Notes under the pieces: model-generated
Database searches by the model: none
What the model was told of the DNA's origin: nothing
The model's input: only the letters and a program-made list of their open reading frames with translations
Shown: positions 1 to 9,779 of the stretch, piece after piece
How the letters are laid out: each line of letters starts with the position of its first letter
Numbering within the stretch: the stretch's first letter is position 1
NCBI GenBank assembly: GCA_900314905.1
Contig: OMXA01000015.1
Location: 1-61,394, forward strand
DNA: 61,394 nt
DNA from: an uncultured Erysipelotrichaceae bacterium
Lineage (GTDB): Bacteria > Bacillota_I > Bacilli_A > Erysipelotrichales > Erysipelotrichaceae
Direction of reading: 5' to 3'
Translations under genes and position numbers: made by a program

Positions 1-130
1 TCTCCAATGAGATTTTACCGTTACGACCTGGGCGCAGCGACCCTAGGAAAGTCCGCGCACAGTCTGTAATTCCCTTCAACTATCGCTTTTCTTAAGCGAC
101 TTCATTATAACCGATAATCCGGCTTACAAG
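1..130 (-). mobile_element. Probable left end of an IS200/IS605-type element (partial)
   Basis: Read on the minus strand, this stretch begins near a GTCAAC motif, has a TCGCTT-AAGA-AAGCGA hairpin, and runs out of the window toward position 1 through a GC-rich segment with no long open frame. The opposite window end (61258-61394) carries the matching kind of terminus in the same orientation, also starting at GTCAAC. Single-stranded IS200/IS605 elements have subterminal hairpins and no terminal inverted repeats, which fits. No transposase is present inside the window, so the assignment rests on overall look and the paired occurrence. It could be another repeat that broke the assembly. Confidence 0.35.
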
Positions 131-175
131 TTGACATCCCATAGTTTTTTCATAATGCCCGCCCATTCAATCTCG

Positions 176-215
176 AAAAAGGTCTACAGAATACTGTCAG
201 TTCCTTCTGTAGACC
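176..215 (-). terminator. Rho-independent terminator downstream of galM
   Basis: An 11-bp perfect stem (GGTCTACAGAA at 181-191 with its complement at 205-215) is followed on the minus strand by five T residues (180-176). A TCTTTT run on the other side could let it act in both directions. Confidence 0.85.
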
Positions 216-255
216 TCTTTTCTAACTTAATGACGTTGGGAGCGATCCTCTTTTT

Positions 256-1257
256 TTAACGTCTGTTCAGTTCCATCCGGATTACCCAGCTTCTTGATTC
301 TCCGGCACGGAGAATCGGTTTCGGACTGATCGGAAGATTGATTGCATCCGGAAAAAACTCTGGCTCAAAGCAGACTGCTTCATGATCCTTCATGACTTCC
401 TGATGCTTGCCGATTTCTCCATCCAGATAATTTCCAGTATACATGTGCATTCCTGGCAGATCAGAAGATATTCTCAGATCCAGCCGATCGGTACGGCATT
501 CAGCAAATGGACGGAGGCCTGTTCCAGGTACTGCATAATGATGATCAATTCCTCTGTTTGCCAGAATCTGCGGATCTGCAGAATCAAAAGCCTGTGAAAG
601 AGGATGGAACTCTCTGAAGTCAAAATCAGTTCCTGAAACGGATTTCAGCGGCAGCAGCGCAAGCCCATCCGGATCATCATCGGCATATTCTGATGCATTC
701 AGCTTCACTTCATGATCACAGATGATGCCCGTGCCATTGAGATTGTAGTAATTGTGATTCGTGAAGGCAAAGATCGTATCGGCATCGCAGCATCCGGATA
801 CCTTCATCTCAACCCCATGAGGAAGAAGCGTATATGTGACAGTGACATTCAGATTTCCAGGATATCCTTCTTCCTGATCTTTGCTGATGCGATGGAAGGA
901 GATCGACTGATCTGCTGCGCTGACTTCATAAAGTCTGCGATCAAAGCCCCAGCCGCCATGGAGATTATGTTTTCCCTGATTTGCCGGAATATGATATTCC
1001 TTACCATTCAGGAGAAATCTTGCATTCCTGGTCCGGTTTGCAGTCCGTCCGATAAAGCCTCCCATATGACTTCCAGAGGAGAGATATCCTTCCGCCTGAT
1101 CATGGCCGAGCAGAATATCAATTCCTGTGCTTTTCTCGATCAGAGACACCATCGTAGCACCTAAATCAGATACCTTCAGAACCAGATTGTCATTTTCCAG
1201 CGTATAAAGAGAAACTGGCTGCTTTTCTGCATCCATACCAAATGAGATTTTATCCAT
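256..1257 (-). CDS. galM: Aldose 1-epimerase (mutarotase)
   Basis: Cytoplasmic enzyme interconverting alpha and beta anomers of glucose and galactose, the entry step of the Leloir pathway. The 333-residue length is usual. Expected catalytic residues are visible: His97 and His100 in HNLHGG, His168 in NHNYYNL, and the general base Glu298 in CFEPEFFPDA. The start ATG at 1257 has a GAGG-type ribosome site upstream, and a TATAAT-like -10 lies at 1284-1279 on the minus strand. The gene is transcribed away from oriC as a single unit ending at the terminator at 176-215. No other galactose gene lies beside it in the window. Confidence 0.93.
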   Translation of the reverse strand: MDKISFGMDAEKQPVSLYTLENDNLVLKVSDLGATMVSLIEKSTGIDILLGHDQAEGYLSSGSHMGGFIGRTANRTRNARFLLNGKEYHIPANQGKHNLHGGWGFDRRLYEVSAADQSISFHRISKDQEEGYPGNLNVTVTYTLLPHGVEMKVSGCCDADTIFAFTNHNYYNLNGTGIICDHEVKLNASEYADDDPDGLALLPLKSVSGTDFDFREFHPLSQAFDSADPQILANRGIDHHYAVPGTGLRPFAECRTDRLDLRISSDLPGMHMYTGNYLDGEIGKHQEVMKDHEAVCFEPEFFPDAINLPISPKPILRAGESRSWVIRMELNRR

Positions 1258-1320
1258 TGCTGTTACCTCGTCAGCTTTATTATACCCATCTCTGCATGAT
1301 TCCGTCTTCTGTTAAGTGCA

Positions 1321-1726
1321 TGTAATTTTTCCACAATTCCTGCATGATCTTATGAATATGCCTGATTTTCAGCATTGATAATCCTGTTTTCCATGTCTTT
1401 TCCAGCAGTTTTCAACATGATATCCGCCATGTTCAAGTTTTAGTTTTCCACAATTGTGGAAAACTGTTACTTTTTAAAAAAATGGCATAACAATAGGCTT
1501 ATTCAATGTGTATAAGTTGTTGAAATATTTTTAATTTTTCTGACTTTTCAACATTTTCATCAGTTTTCAACACCGTGGATAGATTTTCCACAAAACTTTC
1601 CACTGCAAAAGATGTGGAAAAGTGTTGATAACTTCAGAAAAGCCTTATTTATGCCTACTATTTTACCTATATTTGATTGTGGAGAAAAAAGTTATACACA
1701 TTTTCGCTGTGGATTTTATCCACAGC
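1321..1726. other. oriC: Chromosomal replication origin (oriC), DnaA-box cluster
   Basis: The intergenic region before dnaA holds many DnaA boxes. TTTTCCACA occurs at 1327-1335, 1444-1452 and 1584-1592, its complement at 1455-1463 and 1613-1621, TTATACACA at 1692-1700, its complement at 1507-1515, and a perfect TTATCCACA at 1716-1724. The last sits in an 8-bp inverted repeat (1706-1713 and 1719-1726). AT-rich stretches around 1520-1560 and 1640-1690 are candidate unwinding elements. Several TTTTCAACA variants add to the density. The dnaA-dnaN gap (3166-3325) holds only weak matches, so initiation most likely occurs upstream of dnaA. Confidence 0.9.
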
Positions 1727-1785
1727 CGGGACTAAGATAGATCTGCACCAATTCCATTCAATTGATACGCAAGAAGGATTTTTTT

Positions 1786-3165
1786 ATGAGCAGAAGCCGT
1801 GATCAGTATCTGAACGATCTCTGGGATCAGACACTGAATGTTCTGATAGCAAACCAGAAAGTCGAACCGGAGATCATCAATGCATTTTATCGTACCGGGC
1901 ATCTGGCTGAATTGAATGATACGAAGGCAATCATTGTCGTTGCCAATATCATTGCTCAGCAGATTGTCTCGCAGTCTTCCGATCTGATTGGATCTGCATT
2001 GATAGAACAGCTGAATCTGGATCATCCTCTGACAGTTGAAATCGTTCAGGAGTCTGATTTCCAGCGTCATTCCCAGGTTACCGATGATGATATCGCTGAG
2101 GTTACGAATGATGAAGAATTTGCCTCCATGCCGATTCAGCCGGATCGTACATTTGATAATTTCGTGGTCGGTGACTGCAACCGGGAATCGCAGGCTGCTG
2201 CACTTGCCTGTGCCTATAATCCAGGCAAGTATTTCAATCCTCTTTTCATCTATGGAAATTCAGGTCTTGGCAAGACGCATCTGCTGATGGCAATCGGCAA
2301 TTATGTGAAGAAGAATGATCCGGGAAAAAAGGTCTATTATATTGAATCCCTGAAGTTTGTCGATAAGGTTGTAAAAGCAATTCAGAATAATAAGATCGAT
2401 GCATTCAAGCAGTACATGAGCAGTATGGATGTGCTTCTGGTCGATGATATCCAGTTTCTGGCAGGCAAAGAGAAGAGCCATGAAGTCTTCTTCTCCATCT
2501 ATAACGAGCTCGTCAATAACCGCAAGCAGATCTGCATCGCTTCTGATCGGCAGCCGAAAGAAATCAAAGGACTCGAAGATCGTCTGATCAGCCGGTTCTC
2601 AAGCGGTCTTTCCGTCGGAATTGATTCACCGGAATTCGAGACAAGCCTGGCGATCCTGAATATGAAGATCAAAAACAGCGGTAATAATATTGAGGAAGTC
2701 GATGAACGAGGGCTTGCTTATATTGCCAGCAATTTTTCCGGAAATGTCAGAGATCTGGAAGGGGCATGGAACCGGGTTCTGTTCTATGCCATCATGTTTC
2801 AGGAAGATAAGAGCTGCATCAAGTTCGAAACAGTCGTCAATGCCCTGAAAAATCAGGCAGTCGTATCAGACAAGACCGGTCTTTCTCCAGGAAAGATCAT
2901 AAAAGCTGTTGCAGATTACTATGGTCTGACACGGCAACAGATCACCGGCAAGACCAGGACCAAGAATATTTCAAATGCGAGACATATCTCTATCTATCTC
3001 TGCCGGAAGCTTCTGGATCTCTCTTATATCAAGATCGGCGAAGAGTTCGGCGGCAGAGACCATAGCACAGTGATCAGCGCCTGTACTAAAGTTGAGAAGC
3101 AGATTCGAAAAGACACCGCAATGGCCACGGCAGTAGAAGAAATACGGAAGCAGTTAGGAAGCTGA
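1786..3165 (+). CDS. dnaA: Chromosomal replication initiator protein DnaA
   Basis: AAA+ ATPase that binds the boxes at 1321-1726 and opens the origin. The ATG at 1786 is chosen because AAGAAGG (1771-1777) precedes it at good distance; an in-frame TTG at 1762 has no such site. The 459-residue product shows the N-terminal interaction domain (about 1-80), a linker, Walker A GNSGLGKT (157-164), Walker B VLLVDDIQFL (about 216-225), and the C-terminal DNA-binding domain with the signature GGRDHSTVISA. DnaA boxes upstream imply autoregulation. It heads the dnaA-dnaN-pepF segment. Confidence 0.97.
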   Translation: MSRSRDQYLNDLWDQTLNVLIANQKVEPEIINAFYRTGHLAELNDTKAIIVVANIIAQQIVSQSSDLIGSALIEQLNLDHPLTVEIVQESDFQRHSQVTDDDIAEVTNDEEFASMPIQPDRTFDNFVVGDCNRESQAAALACAYNPGKYFNPLFIYGNSGLGKTHLLMAIGNYVKKNDPGKKVYYIESLKFVDKVVKAIQNNKIDAFKQYMSSMDVLLVDDIQFLAGKEKSHEVFFSIYNELVNNRKQICIASDRQPKEIKGLEDRLISRFSSGLSVGIDSPEFETSLAILNMKIKNSGNNIEEVDERGLAYIASNFSGNVRDLEGAWNRVLFYAIMFQEDKSCIKFETVVNALKNQAVVSDKTGLSPGKIIKAVADYYGLTRQQITGKTRTKNISNARHISIYLCRKLLDLSYIKIGEEFGGRDHSTVISACTKVEKQIRKDTAMATAVEEIRKQLGS

Positions 3166-3325
3166 TTCTCCACGTTTCCGTCCACTTTATATCAACTGCC
3201 CGGAATGCTAAAATAAGCCCATCGGACCGTCATAATTGCAGCTTTCCCACAATTTCCACAGTCCTAATAATGATGATTTACCAGAAAAGAATATATATAA
3301 ATACGCGAGACATGGAGGCGAAACT

Positions 3326-4459
3326 ATGAGCGAGATGAATTTCCAGATCAGCAGGGACAAGTTCTACAATGCCCTGACTATTGCATCGAGAGCGATTTCT
3401 TCCAATTCACCAGTTCCTGCTTTGAATGGAATTCTGATTTCAGCATCAGATAATCAGCTAGTTCTGATTGCAAGCAATGCAGTGATTTCCATTCAGATGA
3501 AGCTGAGCAATGAGATGGATCCGGATCTTAACCTCAGCATTTCCGGAGAAGGATCGATTGTTATTGAATCCAGATTCCTGATGGACATTGTCAAGAAGAT
3601 TGACAGCGATCAGATCAAGATTGAGATCATCGATGGAACACTGACTCATTTCGAAGGCAATAAAGCAGAATACAAGCTTAACTGCATCCGTCCGGATGAT
3701 TATCCTTCTATCGATTTCAGCGAGCCTTCTACGAAGTTCGAGATCAATTCCGGAACTCTGAATGAATTCATCACTCAGACGGTCTTCGCTGCTGCTGTCA
3801 AGGAGACCAGACCTGTTCTGACTGGTGTGAACTTCAATTCAGATGGAAAGCAGATCATCTGTACCGGTACGGATTCCTATCGTCTTTCCAGAAGAACTGC
3901 GCCAATTGTTTCTGATCCGTTCATGGTCACAGTTCCTTCCAGAACCCTGAATGAAGTAAAGAACATTTTCTCGGAAGATCAGACCGTCAAGGTTTCTCTG
4001 AATGACAAGAAGATCCAGTTCTCCAATGACAAAGTGATGCTGCAGTCCACGCTCCTGGAAGGAGACTTCCCGGATACCAATCGCCTGATTCCGAGAGAAT
4101 TCACGCGGACGATGGTAATCAATAAGACGGTCCTGCTGGATGCACTGGATCGGGCTGCGTTCATCAAGACGGATAATATCTCGACGATGTATCTGCAGAT
4201 GACCGGAGCAGATGATATTTCTCTGTCCAATCGCAGCCAGGAGATCGGCGAATTCCATGAAGTGCTGAATGCTGTGAGCTATGAAGGTGATCCTCTGGAT
4301 ATCAGTTTCTCAGGTCAGTACATGATGGATGCCCTGAGAATCTTCAGAGGAGAGAATGTCAAGGTTTCCTTTACGGGTGTCATGAAGCCGTTTATTATCA
4401 CGGAAGAAGATGATTCCAGCGTGATTGAGCTGATTCTTCCGGTACGTACTTATATGTGA
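3326..4459 (+). CDS. dnaN: DNA polymerase III beta subunit (sliding clamp)
   Basis: Ring-shaped dimer that tethers replicative polymerase to DNA. The 377-residue length and three repeated clamp folds fit the family; the C-terminus ends in the typical LILPVRTYM. The ATG at 3326 follows GGAGG at 3314-3318, so the upstream in-frame extension from 3236 is unlikely to be translated. The 160-bp gap after dnaA carries only imperfect DnaA-box-like words (for example ATTTCCACA at 3252-3260) and presumably the dnaN promoter. Confidence 0.96.
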   Translation: MSEMNFQISRDKFYNALTIASRAISSNSPVPALNGILISASDNQLVLIASNAVISIQMKLSNEMDPDLNLSISGEGSIVIESRFLMDIVKKIDSDQIKIEIIDGTLTHFEGNKAEYKLNCIRPDDYPSIDFSEPSTKFEINSGTLNEFITQTVFAAAVKETRPVLTGVNFNSDGKQIICTGTDSYRLSRRTAPIVSDPFMVTVPSRTLNEVKNIFSEDQTVKVSLNDKKIQFSNDKVMLQSTLLEGDFPDTNRLIPREFTRTMVINKTVLLDALDRAAFIKTDNISTMYLQMTGADDISLSNRSQEIGEFHEVLNAVSYEGDPLDISFSGQYMMDALRIFRGENVKVSFTGVMKPFIITEEDDSSVIELILPVRTYM

Positions 4460-4474
4460 GAAAGAAGAAGGACT

Positions 4475-6280
4475 ATGAGTGAAGAACTGAAAGAACGTAA
4501 AGAGATGGATCCTGAATTTCAGTGGGATCTGTCAAGTTTCTTTAAAAATGATGAAGCATGGGAAACGGAATTTGCTGCATTTGAGAAAGATCTGGATCAG
4601 ATTTCTTTCTACCGCGGCAAAATGAATTCTGCCGAGAACATTGCAGCTTATCTGAAGATAGATGCAGAATTTGAAACCAGGCTTGAGAATCTGTTTGTCT
4701 ATGCCAGCTCCAGGCATGATGAAGACACGCGCGACAGCAAGGCGCAGGCGATGTACAGCCGGGCATACGGACTCTATGTGAAGACGATGTCTGCTGCTAG
4801 TTTTGCAGAGCCTGAAATTCTGAGTCTCAGCGATGAAGAACTGGAAAAAATCAGAACAGCAGAATGCCTGAAAGACCATGCGTTCTATCTTGAGAATCTG
4901 ATCCGCCGCAAGAAGCATACGCTTTCTGCAGCAGAAGAACAGCTGCTGGCCGGATTCGGAGAAGCGTTTGCGGCTAGTTCAAATGCGGCTGGTGCGCTGA
5001 TGGATGCTGATCTTGCATTTGAATCTGCTGAAGATTCTGCCGGCGTGAAACATGAGCTTACCGAGTCCAACTATATTCTGCTGGAAAACAGTCAGGACCG
5101 GGTGCTGCGCAGAAATGCATTCCGCAATTTCTATGCTTCCTATAAAGGACATATTCATACGTTCGCTGCTACTTATACAGGAGCAGTGAAGACAGCAACT
5201 GCAGAAGCTGCTGCCCGTCATTATTCCAGTTCCCGCGAAATGGCAATGGAAAGCGATCATATTCCAGTATCGGTTTATGATAATCTCGTGGATACGATTC
5301 ATGCCCGCATGGATTCCATGTATCGTTATGAACGGCTCAGAAAGCGTCTGCTTGGAGTCGATGAGCTTCATTACTATGATCTGTATGCACCGCTGGTAAA
5401 GGGGGATACGAAGCATTATACGTATGAAGAAGCTCAGCAGATGGTCCTGGACGCAGTAAAGCCGTTAGGTCAGGATTATTCAGATACGGTTGCTCAGGCA
5501 TTCAGAGATCACTGGATTGATGTATATCCGAATAAGGGCAAGCGCGGCGGCGCATATTCTTCTGGCAGCTATACGAGCAATCCGATCATTCTGACGAACT
5601 TCACAGGTACGCTTGACAGCGTTTCTACCATTGCTCATGAAATGGGTCATTCTATTCATTCCTGGCTTACCAGACATACTCAGCCGGTATGGTATGAAAA
5701 CTACACGATGTTTGTTGCAGAGGTTGCTTCTACTGTCAATGAAAATCTTCTGATCGAACAGCTGCTTGGCAGAGAAAAGGAACCGATGAAGCGCCTGGCT
5801 CTGCTGAATCAGTATCTGGAAGGATTCAAGGGAACTGTATACCGTCAGACTATGTTTGCGGAATTTGAGAAGGAAGCTCATGCGATGGCTGAGAGAGGTG
5901 AATCTCTGGATGCTGAGGCACTGAATCATCTTTATCAGAAACTGATCAGTCTCTATTTCGGAGAAGAATTGGTCATGGATGATGAGGTTCAGTATGAATG
6001 GGCAAGAATTCCTCATTTCTATTCTCCGTTCTATGTCTATGTCTATGCAACCGGATACAGCACCGCTGCAGCTCTTTCTGAAGGAATCCTGAAGGAAGGA
6101 AAGCCGGCTGTGAAAAGATATCTGGAGTTCCTTTCCATGGGCAGCAGCCAGTATCCGATTGATGAGCTGAAACATGCCGGAGTAGATCTGACGACGCCGG
6201 CACCGATCAATCAGGCAATTGATAAGTTTGATCGGATTCTGGAAGATGCAGAAGAGACAGCGGATAAAGCTGGCCTGTAA
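4475..6280 (+). CDS. pepF: Oligoendopeptidase F (M3 zinc metallopeptidase)
   Basis: Cytoplasmic zinc peptidase cutting short oligopeptides. The 601-residue product is standard for PepF. The zinc-binding motif HEMGH lies at residues 388-392 (His388, Glu389, His392) and Glu416 in the downstream helix is the likely third ligand. It begins 16 bp after dnaN behind AAGAAGGA, so it is probably cotranscribed with the clamp gene. Its position between dnaN and yaaA-recF is unusual, since these are normally neighbours; a strong terminator follows it and a new promoter serves yaaA. Confidence 0.95.
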   Translation: MSEELKERKEMDPEFQWDLSSFFKNDEAWETEFAAFEKDLDQISFYRGKMNSAENIAAYLKIDAEFETRLENLFVYASSRHDEDTRDSKAQAMYSRAYGLYVKTMSAASFAEPEILSLSDEELEKIRTAECLKDHAFYLENLIRRKKHTLSAAEEQLLAGFGEAFAASSNAAGALMDADLAFESAEDSAGVKHELTESNYILLENSQDRVLRRNAFRNFYASYKGHIHTFAATYTGAVKTATAEAAARHYSSSREMAMESDHIPVSVYDNLVDTIHARMDSMYRYERLRKRLLGVDELHYYDLYAPLVKGDTKHYTYEEAQQMVLDAVKPLGQDYSDTVAQAFRDHWIDVYPNKGKRGGAYSSGSYTSNPIILTNFTGTLDSVSTIAHEMGHSIHSWLTRHTQPVWYENYTMFVAEVASTVNENLLIEQLLGREKEPMKRLALLNQYLEGFKGTVYRQTMFAEFEKEAHAMAERGESLDAEALNHLYQKLISLYFGEELVMDDEVQYEWARIPHFYSPFYVYVYATGYSTAAALSEGILKEGKPAVKRYLEFLSMGSSQYPIDELKHAGVDLTTPAPINQAIDKFDRILEDAEETADKAGL

Positions 6281-6290
6281 CAAGTCCTGA

Positions 6291-6319
6291 GAAACCGGAT
6301 GACACCGGTTTCTTTTTTT
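6291..6319 (+). terminator. Rho-independent terminator after pepF
   Basis: GAAACCGG (6291-6298) pairs with CCGGTTTC (6305-6312) across a 6-nt loop and is followed by seven T residues. It ends the dnaA-dnaN-pepF transcript. Confidence 0.9.
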
Positions 6320-6433
6320 ACCGCTCAGAATATATGCATGCATGGTATTTCTGCGGAGCATTGGAAAAGTGCTTTCAAAGGCAGTTTACAAGGGCTTGAA
6401 AACCCCGTAAAAGCGCCAGTTCATGCGGCTTTT

Positions 6434-6443
6434 GTGATATAAT
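6434..6443 (+). promoter_or_regulatory. Extended -10 promoter for yaaA-recF-gyrB-gyrA
   Basis: A TATAAT at 6438-6443 with upstream TGTGA gives an extended -10 element 40 bp before yaaA; no good -35 is seen at 17 bp. It lies just after the pepF terminator, where a promoter is needed. Confidence 0.5.
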
Positions 6444-6484
6444 AGGAAAGGTCTTGAATGACCTGGAAATGAGTTCTCTGAAGC

Positions 6485-6685
6485 ATGGCTGAAATACATA
6501 CAGAATACATCAAGCTGGACCAGTTTCTGAAGCTAGCCGGCGTCATTAAAACGGGCGGAGAGGCTAAGCTTTTTATTGTGTCCAATGATGTTCAGGTGAA
6601 TGGAGTCTCTGAGGATCGCAGAGGAAGAAAGCTTTATCCTGGAGATGTGGTAACCGTAAATGGACGGAAGTTTTCAGTCGGATGA
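6485..6685 (+). CDS. yaaA: S4-domain RNA-binding protein YaaA
   Basis: Small (66 residues) S4-like protein of the YaaA/RlbA type, which binds structured RNA and is nearly always found just before recF in Firmicutes. The S4 fold is visible as the segment around LDQFLKLAGVIKTGGEAK through VQVNG and GDVVTVNG. Its stop overlaps the recF start (ATGA at 6682-6685), so the two are translationally coupled. Involvement in ribosome assembly is known only for related proteins. Confidence 0.9.
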   Translation: MAEIHTEYIKLDQFLKLAGVIKTGGEAKLFIVSNDVQVNGVSEDRRGRKLYPGDVVTVNGRKFSVG

Positions 6686-7767
6686 TTGTGACAGATCTTC
6701 ATCTGCGGAATTTCCGTAATTATGAGTCAGAGCATCTGACTCTGTCTCCTGGACTGAATCTGATTACCGGATGGAATGCACAGGGAAAAACAAATCTTCT
6801 GGAGAGTCTGGTTTATCTTTCTCTGACCAGATCACATCGGGTAAGCAGTGAAACCGAGATGATCAGAGATGGCTGCGCGTTTGCGGAGATCGGATGCACG
6901 GTTGCAGATGACAATGAGAAGAGGCTCCGGGCAGTGATTCATCATGGCGGTCATACGCTTTCTGTGAACCAGGTTCCGGTGAAGAGAAGCAGTGAGTTTG
7001 TAGGGCTTCTGAATGCTGTTCTGTTCAGCCCGGATGATCTTGGCGTTTTCTCTGATGCACCTAGAGAACGACGGAGAATCATGGATCAGGAGATTTCGAA
7101 GCTGAATGCATCGTATGTGTATCAGATGAACCGGTATCGGAATCTTCTGAAAGAGCGCAATACGCTTCTGAAGGCGTATCAGCCGGATCTTGCTTATCTG
7201 GATGTTCTGGATGAGCAGATGATTCAGGAAGAGATTCCGATTATCAGAGCTAGAAGGGCATTTGCTGCTGCGATCAACGATACGATCCGAGCGCATTATC
7301 AGGAATTGTCCATGGATGATGCCGAGGCTTGCATCGTGTATCAGAGCAGTTTCTCGGAAGAAGACCTGGATTCAGAGCTTCGATCGCTCTATCAGGATAA
7401 TCGCTCCAGAGATCTGGATAATCATGTGACCGGGATCGGGGTTCATCGGGATGATCTGGTTTATATGCTGAATGGAAAGAATGTGATCCTGGCTTCCAGT
7501 CAGGGGCAGAAGCGTCTGATGATGCTGGCATTCAAATGTTCCATTCTGGATTATATCCGGAGGGAAACCGGAAAGAGTGCGGTATTTCTGCTGGATGATG
7601 TGCTGAGCGAACTTGATGCAAAACGGCAGGTAAGGCTGATTGAGCGGATACAGAAGCCTTATCAGTGTGTGATAACGGCTACAGAGGTTCCGGTGTTTCT
7701 GAAAGATGGAACCCAGAAGGAATTCCGGATAGAACATGGCCATGTGCTGGATGGGAGGAATGCGTGA
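6682..7767 (+). CDS. recF: DNA replication and repair protein RecF
   Basis: SMC-like ATPase that with RecO and RecR loads RecA at gaps. The 361-residue product carries Walker A GWNAQGKT near residues 30-37 and the signature and Walker B region near the C-terminus ([14 protein letters not shown], then [11 protein letters not shown]). It starts inside the yaaA stop and its own stop shares one base with the gyrB start, making a tightly coupled yaaA-recF-gyrB unit. RecR, its partner, is encoded at 20063. Confidence 0.95.
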   Translation: MIVTDLHLRNFRNYESEHLTLSPGLNLITGWNAQGKTNLLESLVYLSLTRSHRVSSETEMIRDGCAFAEIGCTVADDNEKRLRAVIHHGGHTLSVNQVPVKRSSEFVGLLNAVLFSPDDLGVFSDAPRERRRIMDQEISKLNASYVYQMNRYRNLLKERNTLLKAYQPDLAYLDVLDEQMIQEEIPIIRARRAFAAAINDTIRAHYQELSMDDAEACIVYQSSFSEEDLDSELRSLYQDNRSRDLDNHVTGIGVHRDDLVYMLNGKNVILASSQGQKRLMMLAFKCSILDYIRRETGKSAVFLLDDVLSELDAKRQVRLIERIQKPYQCVITATEVPVFLKDGTQKEFRIEHGHVLDGRNA

Positions 7768-9767
7768 TGGATGAACAGGAAAAGAATGTGACAGTTTCCG
7801 AGGAAGGGGATAAGGACCATGCGATTCTCGGAGAAGAGCTGAATACCAAGGTGACGCATGAATACAGTGATAGTGATATTCAGGTTCTGGATGGTCTGGA
7901 GGCTGTCAGAAAGCGTCCTGGCATGTATATTGCGAGCACTTCTGCTAAAGGTCTTCACCATCTGGTATGGGAGATCGTCGATAACGGAATTGATGAGGCA
8001 ATGGCCGGTTATGCGGATACGATCCGTGTAACGGTAGATCAGGATAATATCGTGACCGTAGAAGACAATGGCCGAGGCATGCCGACGGGTATCAATGCCA
8101 AGACCGGAAAGTCTACGATTGAAACGATCTTTACTGTTCTTCATGCCGGTGGAAAGTTCGGCGGCGGTGCATATAAGGTTTCCGGAGGTCTTCATGGAGT
8201 AGGTGCTTCGGTTGTCAATGCGCTGAGCGAATGGATGGAAGTCTATGTGTATCATGAAGGAAAGATCTATTTCATCCGATTTGAGCATGGCGGACATCCG
8301 GTGGAACCGCTGAAGGTCATCGGAGAGTGCGATCCTGAAAAGCATGGGTCTACTGTTCGCTTCAAGGCTGATCCTCTGATTTTCAGGGAGACAACAGTTT
8401 ATGATCATAATACGCTGAGAGATCGTCTGAGACAGCTTGCGTTCCTGAATAAGGGAATCCGCCTCGTATTTATCGATGAGCGGGAAGAGGATCCTGAGAA
8501 GAGAAGCCATGAATTCATGTTCAGGGGAGGTCTGAAAGAGTATGTTTCTTTCCTGAATAAGAATCACACGGTGATTCATCCGGATGTGATCTACTGCGAA
8601 GGGCATGAGGACGGAATCGAGGCTGAAGTGGCAGTTCAGTACAATGATGGCTATCAGCCTGCAGTCTATACGTTCTGCAACAATATCAACACGGTTGAAG
8701 GCGGAACGCATCTCGAGGGATTCAATCTTGCCCTGAATCGCGTGATCAACAAGTATGCCAGGGATAATGGATTTCTGAAAGAAAAAGATGACAATCTTAC
8801 GACAGATGACTGCAAGGAAGGGATTACTGCTGTCATTTCCGTCAAGCATCCGGATCCGCAGTATGAAGGACAGACAAAGACGAAGCTCGGAAACAGTGAA
8901 GTGAGAAAGATTGTTTCTGATATCGTCGGTACTTCTCTGGAACGGTTCCTGATGGAAAATCCGGATCAGGCAAAAGCGATCATGGAGAAGGCTACGCTTG
9001 CTTCCCAGGCGCGTATGGCTGCGAAGAAGGCGCGTGAGCTGACCCGCAGAAAGAGTGCGCTGGAAGTAGGGTCTCTGCCTGGAAAGCTGGCAGACTGTTC
9101 CAGCAAGGATGCAAGTATCTGTGAGATTTATATCGTCGAGGGTGACTCTGCAGGCGGCTCTGCAAAGCAGGGAAGAGATTCTCATTACCAGGCAATTCTG
9201 CCGCTGCGAGGCAAGATTCTGAATGTTGAGAAGGCACGTCAGCATCGGGCATTTGAAAACAACGAAATCCGTTCCATGATCACGGCATTCGGGTGCGGTA
9301 TTCTGGATGAAGTGGATACGAGCAAACTTCGCTATAACAAGATCGTCATCATGACCGATGCCGATGTCGATGGTGCTCATATCAGAACGCTGCTGCTGAC
9401 ATTCTTCTATCGCTATATGAAGCCGATTGTAGAGCAAGGTTTTGTGTATATTGCGCAGCCGCCTCTGTATAAAGTGCAGAAGGGCAATGCGGTGAAATAT
9501 GCCTATACGGATCATCAGCTGGAATTGATCAAGGCTCAGATGGGTTCCGGTCTTGGAATTCAGAGATATAAGGGACTTGGTGAAATGAACCCGGAACAGC
9601 TCTGGGAGACAACCATGGATCCGAAGAACCGGACGCTGATCCGGGTCACGATTGATGATGCGGAGGCTGCAGATCAGAACTTCAGCATGCTGATGGGAGA
9701 AGAAGTGGAACCCAGAAAGAATTTCATCATTGAAAATGCGAATTTCGTAGAGAATCTGGATATCTGA
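7767..9767 (+). CDS. gyrB: DNA gyrase subunit B
   Basis: ATPase subunit of the type II topoisomerase that introduces negative supercoils. The ATG at 7767 follows GGGAGGAA (7754-7761) and gives 666 residues. A GHKL ATPase fold is seen ([21 protein letters not shown]), then the TOPRIM domain with [14 protein letters not shown] near residue 457 and DADVDGAHI near 530. The quinolone-relevant [12 protein letters not shown] segment is normal. It forms one operon with gyrA, 12 bp away. Confidence 0.97.
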   Translation: MDEQEKNVTVSEEGDKDHAILGEELNTKVTHEYSDSDIQVLDGLEAVRKRPGMYIASTSAKGLHHLVWEIVDNGIDEAMAGYADTIRVTVDQDNIVTVEDNGRGMPTGINAKTGKSTIETIFTVLHAGGKFGGGAYKVSGGLHGVGASVVNALSEWMEVYVYHEGKIYFIRFEHGGHPVEPLKVIGECDPEKHGSTVRFKADPLIFRETTVYDHNTLRDRLRQLAFLNKGIRLVFIDEREEDPEKRSHEFMFRGGLKEYVSFLNKNHTVIHPDVIYCEGHEDGIEAEVAVQYNDGYQPAVYTFCNNINTVEGGTHLEGFNLALNRVINKYARDNGFLKEKDDNLTTDDCKEGITAVISVKHPDPQYEGQTKTKLGNSEVRKIVSDIVGTSLERFLMENPDQAKAIMEKATLASQARMAAKKARELTRRKSALEVGSLPGKLADCSSKDASICEIYIVEGDSAGGSAKQGRDSHYQAILPLRGKILNVEKARQHRAFENNEIRSMITAFGCGILDEVDTSKLRYNKIVIMTDADVDGAHIRTLLLTFFYRYMKPIVEQGFVYIAQPPLYKVQKGNAVKYAYTDHQLELIKAQMGSGLGIQRYKGLGEMNPEQLWETTMDPKNRTLIRVTIDDAEAADQNFSMLMGEEVEPRKNFIIENANFVENLDI

Positions 9768-9779
9768 GGAGGGTGAACT

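Noticed and set aside
3166-3325. A second origin segment between dnaA and dnaN
   Set aside because: Only two weak DnaA-box-like words are present, compared with at least eight good ones upstream of dnaA.
7662-9515. A 617-codon open frame on the minus strand opposite gyrB
   Set aside because: It lies wholly antisense to a conserved gyrB and its translation shows no family pattern; long antisense frames arise from codon bias.
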